DNA from: an uncultured Lachnospiraceae bacterium
GTDB lineage: Bacteria > Bacillota > Clostridia > Lachnospirales > Lachnospiraceae
Assembly: GCA_902767065.1 (NCBI GenBank)
Contig: CACXFW010000091.1
Span: forward strand, 1 to 6,539
Length of the DNA stretch: 6,539 nt
Direction: 5' to 3'
In this document: positions 1-6,472 of the stretch, piece by piece
How the letters are laid out: each line of letters begins with the position of its first letter
Numbering within the stretch: the stretch's first letter is position 1
Translations under genes and position numbers: made by a program
Notes under the pieces: model-generated
What the model was told of the DNA's origin: nothing
The model's database searches: none
What the model saw: only the letters and a program-made list of their open reading frames with translations

Positions 1-1325
1 CAGGCGCAGTGCCGGTTTTATATGATGGAAATGAATCCCTGATGCCGGAGAAGGTGAGGGAGAATTTTCTGTCCTCCAGCCCGGAATCCGCTCCTTTAGC
101 GGACAGGATCCAGGTTGTGACGGGGCAGCTGAAGGAGGAACTGATCCGGTCTGTCAGTCTGTGCGTCATCAGCCCGGGGGTTCCGACAGACATCGATCCG
201 GTTAACCGGATCCGTGATGCGAAGGTTCCGATCTGGGGCGAGGTGGAGCTGGCCTGGCGGTTTTCCCGCGGACAGGTTGTGGCGGTGACGGGGACGAACG
301 GCAAGACGACGAGTGTAACGCTGATCGGGGAGCTGATGAAGAGATTCCTGGGAGAGAAGGTCCGGGTGGTCGGAAATATCGGCGCGCCTTATACCAGGGC
401 GGCCGGATCGACGACGGATCAAAGCGTATGCGTGGCCGAGATCAGCTCGTTCCAGCTGGAGACGATTGAGACCTTCCATCCCCGTGTGAGCGCGATTACA
501 AACATTACGCCGGATCATCTGAACCGGCACCACACGATGGAAGAGTATATTCGTGTCAAGGAACGGATCGCGGAAAACCAGACCCATGAAGATGTCCTGA
601 TCCTGAACGACGGGGACGAGGTGCTTCGGGAGTTTGGCCGGGGAATTGGCGCCGATGGCCCAAAAGTCTGGTGGTTTTCCGGGACACGTCCTCTGGAAAG
701 AGGAATGTATGTTGAGGACGGGATCCTGAAGATCGCGGATGAGGACGGCGTGCAGGACGTGATCCGCACGGACGAACTGAAGATTCTCGGGACGCATAAT
801 TATGAAAATGTCTGCGTGGCGGTACTGAGCGTGCTTGCCTTTCACATGCCGATGGACCAGATCCGGGAGGTGCTCAGGGCGTTTCCCGGCGTGGAGCATC
901 GGATCGAGTTTGTGGCAGAAGCCGGAGGGGTTGCATACTACAACGATTCCAAGGGAACCAATCCGGATGCGGCGATCAAGGCGGTTCAGGCGATGATACG
1001 GCCGACGGTCCTGATCGGAGGCGGATATGACAAGGATTCCTCCTATGACACCTGGATCGAGAGCTTTCACGGGAAGGTGAAAGCTCTGGTCCTGGTGGGC
1101 GCGACGAAGGAGAAGATCGCCGAATGCGCCAGGGAGCATGGCTTTGGCCCGGTGTATCTGTGCGATACCTTTGAGGAATGCTTTGACACCTGTGTGCGGC
1201 TGGCTGAGAAAGGAGACGCGATCCTGCTGTCTCCGGCCTGCGCCAGCTGGGGGATGTTCCGGGACTATGAAGAGAGAGGACGGGTATTCAAGGAGCTGGT
1301 CATGAGGCGCAGGGAAAGCCTTTAA
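1..1325 (+). CDS. murD: UDP-N-acetylmuramoyl-L-alanine--D-glutamate ligase (MurD), 5' end missing
   Basis: MurD is the cytoplasmic ATP-dependent ligase that adds D-glutamate to UDP-MurNAc-L-Ala in peptidoglycan synthesis. The reading frame is open to the left window edge (codons for Gly-Ala precede the GTG at 9). The visible start, GAVPVLYDGNE, matches the end of the N-terminal Rossmann-like strand, so I infer that about 25-30 residues lie upstream and that GTG 9 is not the true start. Numbering from GTG 9: SPGVP loop (55-59), ATP P-loop GTNGKTT (95-101), EISSFQLE (144-151), NITPDHLNRH (165-174), the probable carbamylated lysine in the RVKERI stretch (K184), GTHNYEN (261-267), GVEHRIEF (294-301), NDSKGTNPDA (312-321), and the C-terminal SPACASWGMF. 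All three Mur-ligase domains are present. TAA ends it at 1323-1325. ftsQ follows after 126 bp, which fits a division and cell-wall cluster. Confidence 0.96.
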   Translation, partial: GAVPVLYDGNESLMPEKVRENFLSSSPESAPLADRIQVVTGQLKEELIRSVSLCVISPGVPTDIDPVNRIRDAKVPIWGEVELAWRFSRGQVVAVTGTNGKTTSVTLIGELMKRFLGEKVRVVGNIGAPYTRAAGSTTDQSVCVAEISSFQLETIETFHPRVSAITNITPDHLNRHHTMEEYIRVKERIAENQTHEDVLILNDGDEVLREFGRGIGADGPKVWWFSGTRPLERGMYVEDGILKIADEDGVQDVIRTDELKILGTHNYENVCVAVLSVLAFHMPMDQIREVLRAFPGVEHRIEFVAEAGGVAYYNDSKGTNPDAAIKAVQAMIRPTVLIGGGYDKDSSYDTWIESFHGKVKALVLVGATKEKIAECAREHGFGPVYLCDTFEECFDTCVRLAEKGDAILLSPACASWGMFRDYEERGRVFKELVMRRRESL

Positions 1326-1381
1326 GACTCTTGCGGAAGTCGTTTTCCGGCCCGTTGGGTGAAAGGATGCGGGGCGCAGAT

Positions 1382-1399
1382 GGATCGCGGAAGCGATCC
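1382..1399 (+). other. RNA hairpin with GGAA tetraloop between murD and ftsQ
   Basis: GGATCGC (1382-1388) and GCGATCC (1393-1399) form a perfect 7-bp stem closed by GGAA, which fits the stable GNRA loop class. No T-run follows, so this is not an intrinsic terminator. It sits 52 bp before the ftsQ start in an otherwise featureless gap (1326-1451). It may be an mRNA stability or processing element, but that is inference only. Confidence 0.45.
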
Positions 1400-1451
1400 G
1401 GGCATACAGGCAGAATGATTTCCGGACAGAAAACCTTGGCAGAGGAATGGT

Positions 1452-2582
1452 ATGGGCAGAGGAGTCAGGGCAGCCGCGATTCTTGCGGCAGTGCTTGGAG
1501 CAGCGGCTGCGATCGTGTTCGGGGTCTTTCAGATCCGGGCGATCGATGTCAGGGGAAATGAGCGTTATCTCGCGGAGCAGATCAGGGATGACCTGATCTA
1601 CGATTTCAAGACGCGCAATACGCTCTTTTTTGCGTGGAAATACCGGAACGAGGGTCCCGCGGAGGACGCTCCGTACCTGAAAAGCGTGCAGGCTGTCATG
1701 CTCTCTCCGACCAAGATGAGGGTGATCGTCAGGGAGAACCAGATCGTCGGCCGCGTCCAGTATGAGAACACCAATGTCTATTATGATGAGGACGGAGTCG
1801 TTCAGGAGATCACGGACACCATCTATGCCGGGATTCCGCTGGTTTCCGGAGTTGACATTGAAAAGCCCCAGCTCTATCAGAAGCTGGTGACGACCAACTC
1901 TTCGCTGCTTTCCCCGATGCTGGATATCACCCAGCAGCTGGTCGAGAATGACCTGAATCCGGACAGCGTGACATTTGACGCAAACCAGAACATGATTCTT
2001 AGGATCGGATCGACCACGGTTCTTCTCGGACGCAATGAGTACATTGAGGAGAAGATCGCCAATCTTGTCTCCATCTATCCGCAGATTGAAAACGAACCGG
2101 GAACGCTCAATATGGAAGGGTTTACCGGAAAGAATGAAGCCATCACGTTCAAGGCGGACTCGGCATCTTCCGGCAGCGCGCAGACAGAAGCGGGAAGCCC
2201 GGAAGACTCAGAAAGCGCGAACGAGACGCAGGATGTGCCTGCCGGTGAGGATCTGGCGCAGGGAGATTCCCTCGCCGGGGAAGGCGCCGGTATGGCCGGA
2301 TCTGATGAGGAGGCAGCGGGCGCGGAGGAAGAAGGAGCTTCTCAGGAGGCGCAGGAGATAGAGGAGATGGAAGAAGCGAAGGAGGAGCCGGAAGAGAGCG
2401 CGGCCCCGTTCATGGTCTTTGATTCCAGCGGAACGCTCCGCTATGATGCGCGTGTCTCAGGAGGAGAGGTCGTGGACAGTTATGGGAATCCGATTCCCGG
2501 CTGCTACGTTGACGAGAACGGGAACGCGGTTGACGCGTACTGGAATGTGATTGATCCGGCCACCGGACAGCTCGCCCAGTGA
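1452..2582 (+). CDS. ftsQ: FtsQ/DivIB-type cell division protein with acidic, Gly/Asp-repeat C-terminal extension
   Basis: This is a bitopic divisome protein that, by family, links the FtsZ ring to septal peptidoglycan synthases together with FtsL/DivIC and FtsB. The ATG at 1452 is chosen because AGAGG (1441-1445) lies 6 nt upstream; an in-frame stop near 1416 with no start codon after it rules out a longer protein. The cytoplasmic tail is only about six residues (MGRGVR). One membrane helix covers about 7-27. A POTRA-like domain begins at FQIRAIDVRGNERY (26-39) and runs to about 95. The beta domain follows, with YYDEDGVVQEI (110-120) and IPLVSGV (128-134), ending near 234. Residues 235-318 are a low-complexity Glu/Ala/Ser/Gly linker. 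Residues 319-376 carry four short D-x-x-G units (DSSG, DSYG, DENG, DPATG). The core is about 235 residues, so the extension adds over half that again. Its position before ftsZ supports the call; the similarity is family-level. Confidence 0.85.
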   Translation: MGRGVRAAAILAAVLGAAAAIVFGVFQIRAIDVRGNERYLAEQIRDDLIYDFKTRNTLFFAWKYRNEGPAEDAPYLKSVQAVMLSPTKMRVIVRENQIVGRVQYENTNVYYDEDGVVQEITDTIYAGIPLVSGVDIEKPQLYQKLVTTNSSLLSPMLDITQQLVENDLNPDSVTFDANQNMILRIGSTTVLLGRNEYIEEKIANLVSIYPQIENEPGTLNMEGFTGKNEAITFKADSASSGSAQTEAGSPEDSESANETQDVPAGEDLAQGDSLAGEGAGMAGSDEEAAGAEEEGASQEAQEIEEMEEAKEEPEESAAPFMVFDSSGTLRYDARVSGGEVVDSYGNPIPGCYVDENGNAVDAYWNVIDPATGQLAQ

Positions 2583-2608
2583 TCTGGCGGCCGTATGCAA
2601 TAAAAGTC

Positions 2609-2637
2609 TTGATTTTGAGCTGAAATAAACGTATATT
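2609..2637 (+). promoter_or_regulatory. Likely sigma-A-type promoter for ftsZ
   Basis: TTGATT (2609-2614) and TATATT (2632-2637) are separated by exactly 17 bp, in a locally AT-rich stretch inside the 111-bp ftsQ-ftsZ gap. Transcription would start near 2644, giving a leader of about 50 nt before the GTG start at 2694. No terminator lies between ftsQ and this site, so ftsZ could also be read from upstream. Confidence 0.65.
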
Positions 2638-2678
2638 AAATTAGATATAGGCTGTGCCCTTATCGCGGATCAACAGAC

Positions 2679-2685
2679 AAGGAGG
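2679..2685 (+). promoter_or_regulatory. Ribosome binding site fixing the GTG start of ftsZ
   Basis: AAGGAGG lies 8 nt before GTG 2694 but 20 nt before the next in-frame ATG at 2706. Spacing therefore favours GTG, giving the N-terminus [12 protein letters not shown]. It is the strongest Shine-Dalgarno match in the window, consistent with the high FtsZ synthesis expected of cells. Confidence 0.8.
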
Positions 2686-2693
2686 ATACTCAC

Positions 2694-3875
2694 GTGTTAG
2701 AGATCATGTCAAATGAAGCCGAGTCCGGCGCAAGGATCATCGTCATCGGCGTAGGCGGGGCGGGCAACAATGCCGTGAACCGCATGGTGGAGGATACCAT
2801 CGCCGGTGTTGAGTTCATTGGCGTCAATACAGATAAGCAGGCTCTGGCCATGTCTAAGGCTCCGACGGTGATTCAGATCGGTGAGAAGATCACGAAAGGG
2901 CTTGGCGCTGGCGCGAAGCCTGAGGTCGGACAGCAGGCTGCGGAGGAGAGCACGGAAGAGATCCGGAACTCGATCCAGGGTGCGGACATGGTGTTCGTCA
3001 CCTGCGGGATGGGAGGCGGCACCGGCACAGGGGCGGCTCCCGTGATTGCGGGCGTCGCGAAGGAGCTGGGGATCCTGACGGTCGGGGTTGTCACCAAGCC
3101 GTTCCGTTTTGAAGGAAAGGTCCGCATGAACAACGCCCTTACCGGCATCTCCAGGCTGAAGGAGTCGGTCGATACCCTGATTGTGATCCCGAACGACAAG
3201 CTTCTTGAGGTTGTGGACCGCAGGACGACCATGCCGGTAGCATTTAAGAAGGCGGATGAGATTCTGCAGCAGGCAGTTGCCGGAATCACGGATCTGATTA
3301 ATCTCCCGGCTCTGATCAACCTTGATTTCGCGGATGTCAAGACTGTCATGGCAGACAAGGGAATCGCCCACATCGGTCTGGGTATGGCGAAGGGAGACGA
3401 CAAGGCGCTCGAGGCGGTCAAGCAGGCTGTGTCAAGCCCGCTGCTTGAGACGACCATCGAAGGCGCGTCGAATGTGATTATCAATATCAGCGGAGACATC
3501 AGCCTGATGGATGCCAACGATGCCGCGAGCTATGTACAGGAGCTGGCAGGCGACGGAGCGAACATCATCTTCGGCGCGATGTACGACGATACCTATGCGG
3601 ATGAGGCGAGCATCACGGTCATCGCGACCGGGCTGGAAGATCCGAATGTCGAACAACCGCAGCCGATCTTTGCGGCGAGGAAGGTTGGCTCTGATTTCCG
3701 GTTCCCGAAGACAGAATCCAGGCCGGTGGGAGGGTTCTTCTCCAACCGCACGGGACAGACACAGGCCCAGACGCCTGATCCGGCTCCGGCTCAAAAGAGC
3801 GTACAGGTCCGCATGCCCCAGAGCAAGGTCACGGAGAGAGACATTCAGATTCCGGACTTCCTGAAGAGGAACTGA
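2694..3875 (+). CDS. ftsZ: Cell division GTPase FtsZ
   Basis: FtsZ is the tubulin-like GTPase that polymerises into the cytoplasmic Z-ring and recruits the divisome. The 393-residue product has normal length. Visible motifs are the nucleotide-binding [13 protein letters not shown] (19-31), NTDKQAL (45-51), the tubulin signature [10 protein letters not shown] (107-116), PNDKLL (166-171), and the T7 catalytic loop NLDFADV (209-215), whose D211 and D214 complete the neighbouring subunit's GTPase site. The second domain continues through [12 protein letters not shown] and ATGLED (311-316). A Pro/Gln-rich linker (about 318-380) is followed by the C-terminal peptide [11 protein letters not shown] (383-393), the docking tail for membrane anchors and regulators. 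GTG is the start, set by the upstream ribosome site. The gene has its own promoter and its own terminator, so it can be transcribed alone. No key residue is missing. No ftsA is adjacent. Confidence 0.99.
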   Translation: MLEIMSNEAESGARIIVIGVGGAGNNAVNRMVEDTIAGVEFIGVNTDKQALAMSKAPTVIQIGEKITKGLGAGAKPEVGQQAAEESTEEIRNSIQGADMVFVTCGMGGGTGTGAAPVIAGVAKELGILTVGVVTKPFRFEGKVRMNNALTGISRLKESVDTLIVIPNDKLLEVVDRRTTMPVAFKKADEILQQAVAGITDLINLPALINLDFADVKTVMADKGIAHIGLGMAKGDDKALEAVKQAVSSPLLETTIEGASNVIINISGDISLMDANDAASYVQELAGDGANIIFGAMYDDTYADEASITVIATGLEDPNVEQPQPIFAARKVGSDFRFPKTESRPVGGFFSNRTGQTQAQTPDPAPAQKSVQVRMPQSKVTERDIQIPDFLKRN

Positions 3876-3913
3876 CCCGGAAGAGATCAGACTTGAAGCG
3901 ATTACGATATTTG

Positions 3914-3950
3914 AAAGCCTCCGGTAAGATCAGCCGGAGGCTTTTTCTTT
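3914..3950 (+). terminator. Intrinsic terminator after ftsZ
   Basis: AAAGCCTCCGG (3914-3924) pairs perfectly with CCGGAGGCTTT (3934-3944) over 11 bp, around a 9-nt loop, and the T-rich run TTTTTCTTT follows. It begins 38 nt after the ftsZ stop and ends about 30 nt before aroE, so it marks a transcription-unit boundary. Confidence 0.93.
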
Positions 3951-3982
3951 AAGAGGCGTGGAAGCAGACAGGAGACGATGCC

Positions 3983-4846
3983 ATGTACCAGATTACAGGA
4001 CACACAAGATTCGGAGGACTGATGGGAAGCCCGGTGGCGCACAGCCTGTCCCCGGCCATGCATAATCTTTCCTTCATGACGCTGGGGATCGATGCGGTCT
4101 ACCTCGCGTTTGACGTCGGGCAGGAGAAACTTGGGGAGACGGTCAGGGTTTTCCGCGATCTGAACACCTTCGGGTTCAACCTCACGATGCCGCTCAAAAA
4201 GAAGGTGATGGAATACCTCGACAGTGTATCGAAGGCTGCCGGCCTGATCGGCGCTGTCAATACCGTCGTGAATGAAAACGGAAAGCTGACCGGGTACAAT
4301 ACGGATGGCGTGGGATTCGTTTCCTCCGCGCGCGCGCATGGATTTGAGCCGGAAGGAAAAGAGGTGACGGTCCTCGGCGCGGGCGGCGCGGCGTGCGCAG
4401 CCTGCGTGCAGCTGGCCCTGGATGGCGTGAAGACGCTTCATATTGTCAACCGCAGGTCCGGATCCTGGAACGCGGCCCTTTCCCTGGCTGACCGGATCAG
4501 CCGCAAGACCCCGTGCGCCGCGGACCTGACCGACCTGGACGACTGGCAGGCTTTGTGCGGCCTGATCGGAAGAAGCGATCTTCTGGTCAATGCGACTTCG
4601 GTCGGAATGGCGCCGGATACGGATGCTTCCCTGATCCGGGATCCTTGCGTGCTGAGACAGGACCTGATGGTGGCGGACATCATCTACAACCCGCGCAGGA
4701 CAAAGCTGATGAGGCAGGCTGAGGAAGCGATGTGTAAGTCCTTCGGCGGACTGGAGATGCTGCTCTTCCAGGGCGAGGAGGCATTCCGGCTCTGGACGGG
4801 AAAACAGATGCCGGTAGAACTGGTAAAGGAGAGGTTTTTTTCATGA
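3983..4846 (+). CDS. aroE: Shikimate dehydrogenase (NADP+)
   Basis: AroE reduces 3-dehydroshikimate to shikimate with NADPH in the cytoplasm, in chorismate synthesis. The product is 287 residues, normal for the family. The N-terminal substrate domain has GLMGSPVAHSLSPAMHN (12-28), whose Ser residues hold the shikimate carboxylate. It also has NLTMPLK (66-72) with the catalytic lysine at K72, NTVVNENGKLTGYNTDG (93-109) and the catalytic-site Asp in NTDG (D108). The Rossmann domain has the dinucleotide loop GAGGAA (132-137), then NRRS (156-159), a basic pocket expected for NADP+ binding. NATSVGM (203-209) and MLLFQGEEAF (259-268) complete the active site. The start has AGGAG 8 nt upstream (3970-3974); a nearby ATG at 3978 is out of frame. 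The stop overlaps aroD by 4 bp. No convincing promoter fits the short gap after the ftsZ terminator, so transcription may begin inside the ftsZ end or come from read-through. Confidence 0.97.
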   Translation: MYQITGHTRFGGLMGSPVAHSLSPAMHNLSFMTLGIDAVYLAFDVGQEKLGETVRVFRDLNTFGFNLTMPLKKKVMEYLDSVSKAAGLIGAVNTVVNENGKLTGYNTDGVGFVSSARAHGFEPEGKEVTVLGAGGAACAACVQLALDGVKTLHIVNRRSGSWNAALSLADRISRKTPCAADLTDLDDWQALCGLIGRSDLLVNATSVGMAPDTDASLIRDPCVLRQDLMVADIIYNPRRTKLMRQAEEAMCKSFGGLEMLLFQGEEAFRLWTGKQMPVELVKERFFS

Positions 4847-5601
4847 TGGAAACGGTCAGAGTCAGAGACCTGGTGCTGGGAGACGGAACCGTGAAGATCT
4901 GCGTACCGGTGATTGCCCATACCCGGGATGAGCTGGTCCGCAGCCTGGAAACCGTGGAGGAGAGTCCTTTTGACATGCTGGAATTCAGGGCGGATTTTTA
5001 TTTTGAAAAGGAGGAGGAAGCCCTCGCCATGATCCGGCGCACAGCCGGGAACAGGCCGGTTTTGTATACGATCCGTACGAGCGAAGAGGGCGGTGAGATC
5101 GGGATCAGCGATGAGACCTACCGGGAGAGGAATCTTGCGGCAGCCCCCTTTGTTGATCTTGCGGACATCCAGTATGCCAGGCTCCATATGGAAGGCGGCA
5201 ATCCTTTTCCTGGCAGTGACCTTCCTTCAAAACTCCGGGAGAAGGGCGTAAAGGTTGTTCTGTCCTGGCATGACTTCGCCAAAACGCCGAAGAAGGACGT
5301 GCTCGTTCAGAAAATGATGAAGATGCAAAAGGAGGAATGCGATCTCATAAAGATTGCGGTGATGCCGAACAGCCGGGAGGATGTGCTGTCGCTGATGGGA
5401 GCATCGGTGGAGATGGCGGAAAGAAAAGCCGTCCGCCCGTTTATCACGATGGCGATGGGAACGCTCGGAAGGGTGACGCGCGCAGCGTGCGCCCTGACAG
5501 GAAGCTGTGTGTCATTCGGCACGGCAGGCACAATGTCCGCGCCCGGACAGATCAGTGCCGGCATGCTGAGACAGATGCTGCGTGTTTTGTGTATTGACTG
5601 A
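4843..5601 (+). CDS. aroD: 3-dehydroquinate dehydratase, type I
   Basis: This type I enzyme converts 3-dehydroquinate to 3-dehydroshikimate through a lysine Schiff base, supplying the substrate of the preceding AroE. The product is 252 residues, the size of E. coli AroD, and my alignment from memory keeps nearly the same numbering. Visible sites are LEFRAD (E47, R49), RTSEEGGE (R78, E82), WHDF with catalytic H143, IKIAVMP with Schiff-base K170, R213 in VTRAAC, and SAPGQIS with S232 and Q236. It is therefore not the unrelated type II enzyme AroQ. The ATG overlaps the aroE stop as ATGA, which implies translational coupling; an in-frame ATG one codon later (4846) is an equally possible start. 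An AAGGAGAGG stretch (4826-4834) serves as ribosome site. It ends 62 bp before a terminator, so aroE-aroD looks like a two-gene unit. Confidence 0.97.
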   Translation: MMETVRVRDLVLGDGTVKICVPVIAHTRDELVRSLETVEESPFDMLEFRADFYFEKEEEALAMIRRTAGNRPVLYTIRTSEEGGEIGISDETYRERNLAAAPFVDLADIQYARLHMEGGNPFPGSDLPSKLREKGVKVVLSWHDFAKTPKKDVLVQKMMKMQKEECDLIKIAVMPNSREDVLSLMGASVEMAERKAVRPFITMAMGTLGRVTRAACALTGSCVSFGTAGTMSAPGQISAGMLRQMLRVLCID

Positions 5602-5663
5602 CAAAATTCCTGCCGTTTTCTGCTGTTTAAGGCCCGAATCCGGCTGCCCGGGGTGCTGAGTGG

Positions 5664-5695
5664 CGACACTTGACGGAAAGTGTCGTTTTCTTTTT
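5664..5695 (+). terminator. Intrinsic terminator after aroD
   Basis: CGACACTT (5664-5671) pairs with AAGTGTCG (5678-5685), an 8-bp stem around the loop GACGGA, followed by TTTTCTTTTT (5686-5695). It lies 62 nt after the aroD stop and closes the aro unit. The rest of the 200-bp gap (5602-5801) shows no gene, only the candidate promoter listed separately. Confidence 0.88.
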
Positions 5696-5717
5696 ATCAG
5701 CAGGGAAGGGTTGTATT

Positions 5718-5746
5718 TTGAAATGACTCTGCCTGTCCATTACACT
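5718..5746 (+). promoter_or_regulatory. Candidate promoter for the MntP-like gene
   Basis: TTGAAA (5718-5723) and TACACT (5741-5746) are separated by 17 bp, directly after the aroD terminator. The -35 box is one base off consensus and the -10 box two. The leader would be about 50 nt. That leaves no room for a long manganese (yybP-ykoY) riboswitch such as the one known before mntP in other bacteria, and I see none in the gap. Confidence 0.45.
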
Positions 5747-5801
5747 CGAAACATCGTGGCTTCTGATGTTTACCAATGCGTGGGGATTGGGGTGAATACG
5801 C

Positions 5802-6374
5802 TTGAGCATTCTGGAAAATATACTGATCGTGACCGGGCTTTCCATGAACATTTTTCTGATCGGTCAGTTTGAGGGATCCATGGTCCGGAAGATCGAGTGG
5901 AGGGCGGTCTTTGTCATCTGCCTGATCGCCGGCATCTTCGAGACAATCTCCATGACGTCAGGATATCTGCTGACAAGGATTCCTTTTTTTTCTGCAAGCG
6001 AGTCAGAGGATCTGAAGGATTTCTGTTATTTCGTCGCTGCGATCCTGTTTCTGCTGATTGCTGCCTATATGATCTACAAGGCGCTGCGCCGCGCGCCGGT
6101 CCAGGAAAGGCTTCATACGATCGCTTACCGGAGGATCCTTCTGGAGGTCGTGATGGTGTCTGTGTTTACCTTCATGGCAGGGATCGGCTGGGGGTTTATC
6201 GGACATAACATCCTCATGGCGACCTGTGTAATCGCCGGCGCCACGGTACTTGCCGCGATCGCGGGGATCTGGGCAGGATACTTCGAAGGATGCAGGGGGC
6301 GTTACGTGATCTATGGAACGGGAGGCGCGATGCTTGCGTTTGTCGGGGCGGAGATCCTGATCCGTTATCTGTAA
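5802..6374 (+). CDS. MntP-like six-helix membrane protein lacking the signature aspartates
   Basis: The 190-residue protein is almost wholly hydrophobic, with about six helices (roughly 4-22, 34-58, 75-94, 112-133, 136-160, 168-189) in two halves of three. From memory it aligns end to end with the manganese exporter MntP (YebN/DUF204): GLSMN for GMSMD, FETIS for VETLT, AAYMIYKALR for GGRMIIEGFR, IAGATVLAAIAGIWAGYFEG for a similar helix 5, then a glycine-rich last helix. MntP expels Mn2+ across the inner membrane. However, Asp16 of MntP is Asn16 here, and the helix-4 Asp118 position reads Thr123 in SVFTFMAG; Glu47 is kept. Metal transport is therefore doubtful, and the true role is unknown. 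TTG 5802 is the first possible start, because an in-frame TGA lies at 5793-5795; it gives the same N-terminal length as MntP. GGGGTGA (5789-5795) is a modest ribosome site. The frame is intact, so this is not an obvious pseudogene. Confidence 0.72.
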   Translation: MSILENILIVTGLSMNIFLIGQFEGSMVRKIEWRAVFVICLIAGIFETISMTSGYLLTRIPFFSASESEDLKDFCYFVAAILFLLIAAYMIYKALRRAPVQERLHTIAYRRILLEVVMVSVFTFMAGIGWGFIGHNILMATCVIAGATVLAAIAGIWAGYFEGCRGRYVIYGTGGAMLAFVGAEILIRYL

Positions 6375-6379
6375 AGGGG

Positions 6380-6408
6380 TTGAAAAAACCGTTAAAAGTA
6401 TATATCCT
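6380..6408 (+). promoter_or_regulatory. Weak candidate promoter reading out of the window
   Basis: TTGAAA (6380-6385) and TATCCT (6403-6408) stand 17 bp apart just after the MntP-like stop codon. No downstream gene is visible inside the window, and AT-rich DNA gives such matches by chance. Confidence 0.22.
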
Positions 6409-6417
6409 AATAACACA

Positions 6418-6438
6418 ATATAGTTTTAGATACTATAT
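6418..6438. repeat. Short inverted repeat with TATAGT arms
   Basis: ATATAGT (6418-6424) and ACTATAT (6432-6438) are perfect 7-bp inverted arms around a 7-nt spacer. Each arm also contains TATAGT, a -10-like hexamer, one on each strand. It could be a regulator site or overlapping promoters; the arms are too AT-rich for a stable RNA hairpin. Confidence 0.4.
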
Positions 6439-6460
6439 CACATTACAACAATAATCGTAA
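6432..6460 (-). promoter_or_regulatory. Weak minus-strand extended -10 candidate
   Basis: Read on the minus strand, TGA-TATAGT (6440 down to 6432) fits an extended -10 element, with a poor -35 (TTACGA, 6460-6455) 17 bp upstream. It would read leftward, antisense to the end of the MntP-like gene, and no minus-strand gene follows. Confidence 0.2.
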
Positions 6461-6472
6461 CTATTCAGCACC

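Larger units (their letters stand above)
6391..6470. other. AT-rich intergenic patch
   Basis: By hand count about 19 of 80 bases are G or C, a sharp drop from the GC-rich genes to its left. It contains no reading frame of note. It holds a 7-bp inverted repeat and promoter-like hexamers on both strands, so a regulatory region for a gene beyond the right edge, or an insertion-prone spot, are both possible. Confidence 0.6.

Noticed and set aside
96..1139. 347-residue open frame on the minus strand opposite murD
   Set aside because: It is a shadow of the GC-rich murD codon pattern: rich in Arg/His/Pro/Leu, with no domain motif, and wholly inside a gene with clear active-site motifs.
1331..1561. 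76-residue frame spanning the murD-ftsQ gap and the ftsQ start
   Set aside because: It starts at TTG without a ribosome site and overlaps the well-supported ftsQ start; its composition is not protein-like. It is kept only as a possible frameshift remnant in the findings.
2709..3517. Two long overlapping minus-strand frames opposite ftsZ
   Set aside because: Both lie inside ftsZ, overlap each other in different frames and show no recognisable protein features.
5602..5801. Possible manganese (yybP-ykoY) riboswitch before the MntP-like gene
   Set aside because: After the aroD terminator only about 105 bp remain, and I could not find the paired internal-loop arrangement or an associated expression hairpin.
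5660..5872. 70-residue plus-strand frame covering the aroD terminator and the start of the MntP-like gene
   Set aside because: It runs through a terminator hairpin and a candidate promoter, lacks a ribosome site, and overlaps a membrane protein with family similarity.
6379..6391. GGTT-AAAAA-AACC-like hairpin after the MntP-like gene as a terminator
   Set aside because: The stem is only 4 bp, and no T-run follows on the plus strand.
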